Part shown: positions 24,134 to 31,874 of the stretch, piece after piece
How positions within the stretch are numbered: position 1 is the first letter of the stretch
Layout of the letters: each line of letters begins with the position of its first letter
Origin: Vitrella brassicaformis
Taxonomy: Eukaryota > Sar > Vitrellaceae
NCBI GenBank assembly: GCA_001179505.1
Contig: CDMY01000449.1
Location: 37,201 to 71,418 of the forward strand
Direction of reading: 5' to 3'
DNA: 34,218 nt
Made by a program: the position numbers and the translations under genes
Notes under the pieces: model-generated
What the model saw: only the letters and a program-made list of their open reading frames with translations
Database searches by the model: none
Told to the model about the DNA's origin: nothing

Positions 24134-27100
24134 CTACATGTGCTCGAAGAGCAATAGGGTGAGGCTGAGCGCAAGAGAGAAACAAGGGGCGTGTGTCTTC
24201 CTTCTTGTCAAGCTTCTGCCGCACACGAATGCTTACTGATCCCAGGTCAGATGACACCACGAGTCGTTGAAGCCTGGGGTTCAAGGACCAAAACACAAAT
24301 GACACACCATTGCACCATGTGTCAAAGGGCACCATTGAGCCAGCTGAACAGACGCTGAAACAGACATACATACCCGATCTCGATTCGTCGTATTCAAAGA
24401 TTCTTTGAATACGATCATGCACAAATTTTTACATACCTCACACACTTGCGTGTCGACGTTCTGCATGATGTCTTTTAGCTCGTCTCGATCAGGTCCGAAC
24501 GTCTCCTGGCATTTCTCTTGGCTGAACACATGAGACACAGCACAGCGAGGCCTTGCCATTCAGTTTCCTCACTGGTGGAGAGGTTGCTCACTGGTTGTAC
24601 ACGTGCAGCCGATCCAGGCAGTACTTGAGGCCCGCCAGCACGTGGGTCATCTCCGTCGCGTAAGCGGCCTTCACACACAGACAGCCACACATATACACGT
24701 CGGGCTGTTCGCTTTGCGTCTGTTATGACCTCGGCTTGGTTCTTCGCGTACGCTGCCATCATACAGCCGTTGTCATAGCATACGCACTCCACCTCCGGAT
24801 GGCGCCGTTTTCTAAAGGACAGAAAGCTCATAGACAGGAGAATACGGTACCAAACTGAAGATGTCGGCTTCAATCCTGTACATTTCCGCACACAGGAAGT
24901 GAGCTGAGCAAACACAAAAGACAGACACATGTGTGGTCGATGCATCGTTGTCTCTCCGCGACCTTGCGTGAGTGATTCGGAGGCAGCCATCATTGAGAAT
25001 CCCAGGACCTCGCCGCACGGGCGCATGGCGACCAGGATTCCCGCCGTTGCCTTGTTGGTGTCTGTGCTCTCCTTGTCCCTGACGCGTGCATGGAGACAAG
25101 GAAACATCGCGTGGCTTTCAAGTGACGCAATTGACCTACGTCCTGCAGCCGGTGAGATTTGTTGTCTTGTCGATGCCGGCCAGCTCTGATGACAAAGGGA
25201 GATAGACACATTGCATCAGGCCAGGGTGGGCCGCTCTATGCTTCTCACGAGAAGACAGGTGGACAAGCGAGTCATCTGCCGAGCCGCGCCTTCCTGGGCT
25301 GCCAGCTGGAGAAACGGCGAAAAGAAAAAAATCGACATCTCAACAACAGCTCCACTGTGTCTTACTTCGTCGTCTTTTCGACGCATCAGACTCCGATCTC
25401 TTGCCTCTTTTCACGGACGAGACCTGCCAGCTCCTTGACGTGTGAGCTCTTGGCTTTGCCTTACTTGTTGTTGTTGAAGTACGGAACTCATTCAACGCAT
25501 ACCAGCCGCCTGACACACACAGTGCCAGATGTGTGCGCGAACCATCCGCTTGACAGACCTCTTACCGACGTATTTTGATCGGTCGATCAATTCCTCCATG
25601 GACACGCCTTTGACTGTCGTTTGATCCTTGAGAATGACGTCATAGAAAAGTTCCTGCGTAATAGACATCATATGTTTTGCCGGACGCATGTCTCGACCAT
25701 GTCTCCGCGAATGTCATTGGCTTTTCCTGCCTGCCGACTCCCTCCCCTGTATGTGCGCCCCACCTGTGTGCCGTCCTCGGCCACCCGGCACTGCTTGGAG
25801 GTGAGCCTCTCCACTCTTCGAGCCATCCCATCTTCGTCGACATCAGCATCATTCAACTGAAGGCGCGACATCTCGATGGCCTACCGGCGAGAGACAGGCA
25901 CTCATGGCGGTTCAGGGACGCACAGATAAATTGATCAGACTCACAATGAGGCAATCCTCGCAAAGCTTGGACCCACTGACTGGACGTCCCAGACAAGGAA
26001 GCAGCATGGACCGCCCCTGATATCCGAGATGAGGCATCGCAGAATATCATCGAAGCGGTCTGAGCTTACGAGCTCCTTGCTGTAGAGCTCTGAGAGGCCC
26101 TCAGTCGCACAACGGGGGATGGTTAGCTTCCTGCCGCCATCGATAATAACCACTGAGTGCACACCCCATCAAAGGTACATCGCTCGTCCTCTTTGAACCC
26201 ATCTATTCCCTAACCCTTGCTGCAGTGCTCGTGACTGCACTGATGCTCGGCAGTCAGCTCCTCAAAGTCCTGTACAGACAGACACACACGCAATCGACAA
26301 AGCAGGGACACAACGGATTTGGAGGGATCAACTTTCTTGACTCTAGCCACCAGTAGTCGCTACCAGTGAGTACGCGTCGAGGAAGTCGCTGATGTTGACT
26401 GCCATGTCGATGTTGACAAAGGAGTTTGGTGCTATGAGCTTGACCATCTCTGTGTTGGCGGAATCGTGCTCACGACATGCATTGACTGTCGCCCGATTCA
26501 ACCGACGCTGAGACACCAAAAATGTGGTTCGTGTCTGTGCATATCTTTTTGCTAGCCTGTTGACTGACCTCTGCGAAACGCGCCAGTCGATACAATGTGA
26601 ACGCCCTCGTGAGCTGCAACAATCCATTTAGACGGAAAAGGTGCGTTACTCTGCCCGTCTTTGTGTGTCTCTGAGTGACTGACGTGCACTCGCAGTGCGC
26701 CCTTTGACAGCCCAGTGCGCCGCACTTGCCCAAACACAAACTCTTCCTCCAGGCAATCCTGCGGAATGAAAGCAGACACAATGCTCTCGTCTCACTGTCT
26801 GGCCAGTGAGGGACAGTCCGGACCTGGAAGAGGTACGCATTTGCAAAACCTGAAGGGAGGAAAAAGAAGCATGTGAAGCCCCATCCACGGCCTGGGATAT
26901 CCTCACTGACCGTAGAATGACACTTGACTGGAACAAACCATTCAGTCAAGACATGAAGACAGGGCCCTTTTGCTTCCGTTTTGCTTACCTCGTGTGCTGC
27001 AAGAGCATGAGTTGGTCCAGCATCGTTGTATCAAATGCCCTCTTGGTCGAGATCATGAAATGCCTGTGGACATTGTGGTTTAAGGGAAAGCTATCTATTC

Positions 27101-28357
27101 ATAGTATGCGATGATTCACAGCCATTGTGGAGACCTCAGCTCTATTTGGTTGCCATTCTGATCTTTTCCGCCAGTAAATCCCCCGAAAATCGTCTGGAAG
27201 AAAGAAGAAACGGGCAAGCAGCAAATAAGACGGTGCGAAAAAATGCATCTGAGCGCCACAAAGCTTCTGACCTGCAAATCGTTTGGGAACAGGTGGAGGC
27301 GGCTGCACAGTAGAAAGGCTTTCCACAGTTAAGAAAGAATGGGAGTGACTGAAGGAAGCCTCTTCTAACACCGACCGTTTCTGCTGCTGGTAAAACACCG
27401 ATGTGTCGAAGTCATCCTCTTCACCGTTGGCATCCTCCTTCTCGTCCGCTTCTTCATCTTGGCCCCCCTCATCTCTGCTCCTTGGGATGGTGTGGAACTG
27501 AGTCCGTGACGACACACACAGATGCATTGAAGAGAATAGATGGCGCCCGACTGAAGTGCAAAATCAGTTTGTTACATTCTGATAGTGTCTTGAGCGGCAG
27601 CCGTTTCGCGTACACACTTTAAGAACCGCTAGACCATGCAGCTGCCCAACTGGCGTCTCGATCAGGACGTCCATGCACTTGCGATACGACAGGTTACCGC
27701 TGCACTCGAGGCACACATCGCCTGAAACAAAGACGTGCAGATGTGCTGCTTCCTGTGTCTTTCTTGGTATGTCACCTGGGTAGGATAGAATAGTGTAAGG
27801 AAGCGCTTTTGCTGTTTTCGCCTCCTCGTAGCGTTCTCTTCTGGAACTCGAGACCGCGGGGAAGATATTTCTGGGGACAACAATGCGCTGGGAAATACAG
27901 GTGCATGTGCTCGGTGGGGTTGCTGTTCTCACTGGATCAAGACGTTGAGAGACGGCTCACTCACACCTGATCCAATTTGTCGGAGCGAAGAGCCCGCAGC
28001 GACATGAAAGGAGAAGAATTATCTAATAAACGGTGGTCTCAAGCTGACCTAGCTTCTCCTGCAGAGGAATGCAGGCCTGCTGGCTGCAAACACACACAAT
28101 CAACCAAGAAGCGTCAGATCTGCCATCCAAGTGCAAATGCAAATGCCCTCTCAATTGGTCCCTTTCTGCACTGACACTGCTGCAAATGGACACACATCAG
28201 GCGCGGCAATCCCATGGCGTCATCAGAAAGATGCCCACGTACCTTCAATGGGGGTGTGCGACGGCAAGCGCAGCAGACATTCCACGAGTGGGCTGTACTG
28301 CGTGAGGATGGCCGCAACGCCTTTGATCTCGTCAAGGGAAAGTTGTTTTGGTTCCAT
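24134..28357 (-). CDS. KDZ-type transposase with CxC5-like cysteine cluster
   Basis: About 25 exons and about 820 residues, starting MEPKQLSLDE at 28357 and ending FEHM at 24134. In order: an N-terminal helical region; a cysteine cluster (CLECSGNLSYRKC, then KVCTRNGCRSRHY, 27716-27580) matching the CxC5 cluster known beside KDZ transposases; an acidic linker; IELRHFMISTKRAF; a second Cys/His group (HQCSHEHC, about 26235); VVIIDGGRK (candidate first Asp, 26139-26141); a CEDC pair (about 25960); an insert; TGCRT then TAGILVAMRPCG (about 25150-25010), a KDZ hallmark; VCYDNGC (second Asp, 24772-24774); LDRLHVYNH (24614); and NVDTQVCERLFSWLN (Glu 24437-24439). The order D, YD-GC, DR-H-NH, TQ-E is the expected RNase H-like core, and it appears complete. 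It should cut and join the TIR ends. Two junctions are open: the donor before TIFGGF (about 27300) and the one before KRRHPE (about 24815). Confidence 0.88.
24388..24414. repeat. 27-base near-perfect palindrome in transposase intron
   Basis: Arms TCGTATTCAAAGA and TCTTTGAATACGA pair perfectly around a single T. It sits in the intron between the exon encoding TQVCE and the one encoding RLFSWLN. Confidence 0.85.
26630..26700 (-). repeat. 71-base repeat, copy B (transposase exon end plus intron)
   Basis: This is the inverted partner of 19975-20045, 66 of 71 bases identical and without gaps. Here it covers the last 9 coding bases of the exon ending GALR, the splice donor and most of the following intron. 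The copy in the long gene is wholly intronic. Confidence 0.85.
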
Positions 28358-28561
28358 TCTTCGCTCAGCCTCTTGCAGCGTTGGTTACTGCAGCGGTCTT
28401 CCACGACTCAGGGAAGGACACACAAACACATAGATACACACACACGCACACCCCGGGAGCTGGGGAGCGTCAACGAGGAGGGGAGAGAAGGGAGCCCCAA
28501 ATCATGCAGGCCCCAACACGATTTTGGGGCCGCCGCGAAGGCCGTGTCGCATACGCTGCAC
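28358..28561. promoter_or_regulatory. Shared divergent promoter region of transposase and 268-residue protein
   Basis: The 204 bases between the start codons at 28357 (minus) and 28562 (plus) include a short ACACAC tract (about 28417-28450) and a GGAG-rich patch. The layout repeats that of the other two divergent pairs of the element. Confidence 0.5.
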
Positions 28562-29612
28562 ATGTCTTGTCAGGCAGACGAATGCATGGACGTCATCGTT
28601 TGTGGCGATGACTCGCACGCCACGGGGAGAGAAGATGCTGTTGAAGACAAGAAGGAGTCCACACCAAGGTGGGTGTAGTGTCAGGTCTCGATTACCCCCG
28701 CTCGATTCGTGTGTGGCCCTCTTACAGACGTTCTCCACGGCTGAAGGCCATCTACAAGAGTGAACAGGAGCCTGTCACGGTGGATGGCCCGCCACCGCCT
28801 CTCACTGATTCCGAGGTGGACACACACACGACCAACGAATCGGATGCACATCTTCGGACGATGTGGTGCTTTGCTTCTACTGGTCCCAGCTTCGTTCGAT
28901 GGAGAGGATGTTTCGTTCGATGGTGCTGAAGGTCTATCGCAAGGCTGGCAAGCGATGGCTGAAGTGGCTGCTGCGGGAGGTAGACAGGCGATGGCTGAAG
29001 GCGAAGCTGAAGCCGTTTGAGCGCGACATCCCCGAGGGCGCCTTCCTGGATTTTTGTAGACGACAAAACACGACCGTGACGAAAGGCAAACAAACACAAC
29101 TGTGGTTGCTGCTGTTTGTGTGAATTCATGTGCTCCTACAGCACTGAAGAACGGGTATTTAGTTAAAGAGAAGAAGCGGTCAGGAAGTGGGACTCTCATA
29201 GGCACCCCCGACACGAAGATACAGGCGGGAGACTCTCGCTTTGAAGGCATTTTCCTGGATCCGGCGAAGACATACGAAAGAACATTTGAGTCTGTGCTGT
29301 ATCATCTGAGTGCGAATCAGAGCAGCGCCCTTCGTTTGAGACAGCGGCCTATGTCGTTTGTCGAGTTTGAAGCGCTGAGACACACGCAAGTAAGCGAGAC
29401 ACGCATCAATGTCTGCCAAACGGATAAAACTCCCTGTCTGCCAGCCTGCAAAGAGCCGAGCGAAAGCGAAACAGGGCCCGCTACCGCTGGCAGCCAAAAA
29501 TGCAGAACTGCAGGTGACAAATTGGATTGCAATTGTGCAATTCCTGCGTGTGACTGATGTGGAAAATGTCGGTCAGAAAGCGGCCAAGGACTACCGAGAG
29601 AGGCTCTTTTAA
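28562..29612 (+). CDS. Unrecognised basic protein of the KDZ element
   Basis: The five-exon model closes exactly (807 nt, 268 residues): 28562-28668, 28728-28815, 28890-29085, 29142-29389, 29445-29612. The start is MSCQADECMDVIV. Then come an acidic segment, a basic AT-hook-like RRSPRLKA, a Pro run (PPPPL), a strongly basic helix (KAGKRWLKWLLREVDRRWLKA is amphipathic in appearance), EGIFLDPAKTYERTFE and a C-terminus ending YRERLF. Exon 3 needs a GC donor (GAAAG|GC) at 29085; a GT donor at about 29056 also keeps the frame and would drop ten residues. I do not recognise a family. The basic patches sugg­est nucleic-acid binding, as an inference. A second possible terminal exon lies at 29784-29894, so the 3' end is not certain. 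Confidence 0.6.
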
Positions 29613-29977
29613 GCTGAGACGCGACGATGCGCGTGATTCTGCTGGCAGCCGCAATGAATAGCGTGTCAATGCAGCCGTGAAGTTTGTGTTTGTCTGCAGT
29701 CGAGGGGTCTGTAGGCCCTGGGTTGTTGGATAGGTGAAGACATTTGAGACATTGGATGATGCGAACGGTCAAAGCTCTGGCAGATCGTCAACGAGAGCAT
29801 TGCGCACATACTCGGCACGCAGGAGAATTCGCTCGTGTACGTAGTGTACGCACGTATACGACAACGCGACACGAGCCCGTGCAAAGACCACTAGCAGTGC
29901 AAAGCTCATGGGCACTGAGTAAAGCCATGATGGCCATAAGTGTCTTGTCGACGAACACACATGACCAGTCTTCATCT
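29613..29977. other. Region between last gene and right TIR, with an orphan exon-like frame
   Basis: At 29784-29894 an AG acceptor (CTGGCAG) is followed by a frame of 36 codons (IVNESIAHILG, later LVYVVYARIR) ending in TAG. The composition is protein-like, unlike the neighbouring frames, but no donor of the upstream gene joins it without skipping the in-frame TAA at 29612. It may be an alternative last exon of the 268-residue protein gene or a remnant. Confidence 0.4.
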
Positions 29978-29978
29978 A

Positions 29979-30013
<35 letters not shown>

Positions 30014-30793
30014 GTATGGATTGCTTTTGACTCAGGAGTTTGCGTTTCTTCTCACTGCTGTGTCTGTCCTCAATGTTGGAAGGGAACGGCATCCATCAGT
30101 GTCGACACACGTCGCGGTTGAACGAAGGCTAGGCCTGAAAGGCAAGAAGTACACACACATCGATCGATCATATACGTACGAGAACACAGACACATGCATG
30201 TATACGTATACGTATTATGTATACCATGGTACGTATGTATGTATGTACGTATGTATGTGTGCGCATTGTGTATGTAGTGATTGGGGCGATGCGCTGTATG
30301 TATGTGATTCACCGTACGTACGCACGTTACACACACGAAACTTCACTCACCGGCTGCCTCTCGGTCGGCTGCTGCTTCTCAATCACTCGTCTATCAGAAT
30401 CAATCCGGCCGCATTCATTGACTCTGCCGCGGGATCGATGCCAATCGTTGGTTGAGTCACTCCTCGCCTCCTTGGATGAGTGAGAACGACAGAGGACAGG
30501 GGCGTGCTTCCTTGTCTGCTTGGCTAGAAAGAGTGAATGAAGCAGCCGCGTCAAGGCTTTGTCCATCCAAGCACGGCCGATCCACCACCACCTGACACAC
30601 AAACAGAGGGGAAGCAACGCGATCGATCGGTCGTCTGGCTCTGGCTGCTTGCTGCCTGCATTCTCTTGCCCTCTCTCTCTCTCTATCTCTCTCTCTCTCT
30701 CTCTCTCTCGGTTGCGTGGTTCAAGTGACTGACCTGCTGCTGCCCGGTCTGTCTGTTGTTCCTCTTTAGCATGCTGAGCTTTGGGGGTCGATA
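29978..30793 (-). repeat. Right terminal inverted repeat
   Basis: This is the reverse complement of the left TIR. The inner border is a CA/GA microsatellite (29980-30013), matching the CT/GT run at 804-838. Palindromes are conserved in both copies, including the ACCATGGT core near 30224 and the ATCGATCGAT run near 30160. The outer border is taken at 30793, where pairing with base 1 of the window ends; it could extend further if more left sequence were available. Confidence 0.9.
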
Positions 30794-31139
30794 AGGCAGT
30801 CGCGAGCCAGCCAAGCAACCATCTGCAATGGCAAGCCATCCATCCACACGGATCAGAAAAGCCGCGAGCTGCCTCCATGGAATGGATGAGGCCGGGGGGA
30901 AAGGACGGCCGAAGCGATGAAAAGGCGCATTCGCCTCAATGAATGCTGCAGACATGATCCGCGGTGTCTCCATTCATTCACCTGTGTGTCGAGCTGTCTT
31001 CCATCGTTGCCATCCCCAGGTAAGTCACCAGGTACTTAAGCCGCCGTCCGTCCGCCGGTCTGTTGACGGGCACATGCTCTGCTCTCCACACTCCAACACA
31101 CAGATACAGCCAGCCAGCCAGCCAGCCAGCCACCTGCTC

Positions 31140-31172
<33 letters not shown>

Positions 31173-31874
31173 CAGGTACCAGGAGATCGATCAGCGCCGG
31201 GGCAGCCAGCCCCGGCCCTGAAGGCTATCGGAAACAGCCTTGCTTGGTGCTCGATGACTGACCGATGGGTCGATCTGCCAGCCCGCTTTGTCATCGTCTT
31301 GCTATCGCGGCAGGCAGGACAGCACCTACACGAGAGAGAGGCAGACACACACAACACAGGACGGCCCATTCATCAGTTGCGCAGGAATGGACTCGCCGTC
31401 GTTCCCTTACCTCGTCTGTCAATGAGGCAGACACTTAGCGGCGTCCGTCATCCTCAATACGCAGGCAGGCAGGCAGGCAGGCATCCGCCCGGCCGCACCG
31501 CTCTCCTCGTATGACTCCATTCCGTCCTTTCATTTGCTTCGCCGGTCACACCTGGACACAGACGCACGGACAGAGAAAAGAGGGAAGCCTGTGGATCTCT
31601 CTGTCGGTTTGCTTCTGGAAAGATCTCAGCGGATGGCGAGCTTAGCTTGCAGAGGTCGCTGCAGAAGGCCACCTAGGGTGCTCCGTGAAACCGTCGCTGC
31701 AGAAGACAGATCTCCGGACCAAAACCACACGCCTCGCCCGGCAGGTAACACGCAGATCCACTGGCGAAGGAAGCGCTTCATTTCGTCACCTCTCTGCCTT
31801 TCTCATTCATGCAGCTTCCTTGCAGCAGACGTCCATCCAGGCGGCCTCCTCATCCTGAAACCACAAGCAACACA
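30794..31874. other. Flank between the element and the OGFr gene
   Basis: This stretch is outside the TIR match. It holds GCCA (about 31106-31129), GACA (31147-31172) and GGCA (31462-31482) microsatellites. A frame from 31534 (MLRRSHLDTD) and a segment at about 31818-31891 (ending NTMRDTVR) could be 5' exons of the downstream gene. Only the last of these joins with correct phase, so further 5' coding sequence is possible but not fixed. Confidence 0.45.

Larger units (their letters stand above)
1..30793. mobile_element. Giant KDZ-type DNA transposon with long terminal inverted repeats
   Basis: Seen: the first 838 bases return in reverse complement at 29978-30793, and the interval encodes a KDZ-family transposase (24134-28357) plus five other genes in three divergent pairs. 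Known: KDZ (Kyakuja-Dileera-Zisupton) elements are large TIR transposons whose transposase has an RNase H-like fold with zinc-binding insertions; fungal members often carry passenger genes including a divergent HMG protein. Inferred: the whole interval moved as one unit. Similarity of the two repeats continues to base 1 (three mismatches in the outermost 20 bases), so the true left end and any target-site duplication may lie outside the window. No polymerase, integrase or capsid gene was seen, which argues against a Polinton/Maverick. Every gene except possibly the peptidase reads as intact, and the repeats are similar, so the insertion is probably not ancient. Confidence 0.85.

Noticed and set aside
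23979-24422. Minus-strand 147-codon frame as the C-terminus of the transposase
   Set aside because: Splicing from TQVCE to RLFSWLN and on to a stop at 24134 fits KDZ proteins and keeps phase; the long frame reads through introns.
25440-25490. Intron beginning GTAAGG after the exon encoding EFRTSTTT
   Set aside because: Reading straight through keeps one open frame into KAKPRAHTSRSW and on to KRRR; an 18-base intron would be needed otherwise.
26133-26162. Intron donor GTAAGC at about 26070 in the transposase
   Set aside because: Reading through it (ELVSSDRFDDIL) gives the phase needed for the following CEDC exon, while splicing there does not.
1-30793. Polinton/Maverick or giant-virus-derived element
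   Set aside because: Long TIRs and many genes fit the idea, but no family-B DNA polymerase, retroviral-type integrase, packaging ATPase or capsid motif appears in any frame, while KDZ motifs are clear.
1-30793. TET/JBP dioxygenase gene as in fungal KDZ elements
   Set aside because: I looked for the HxD...H...R dioxygenase core in the exon chains and did not see it.
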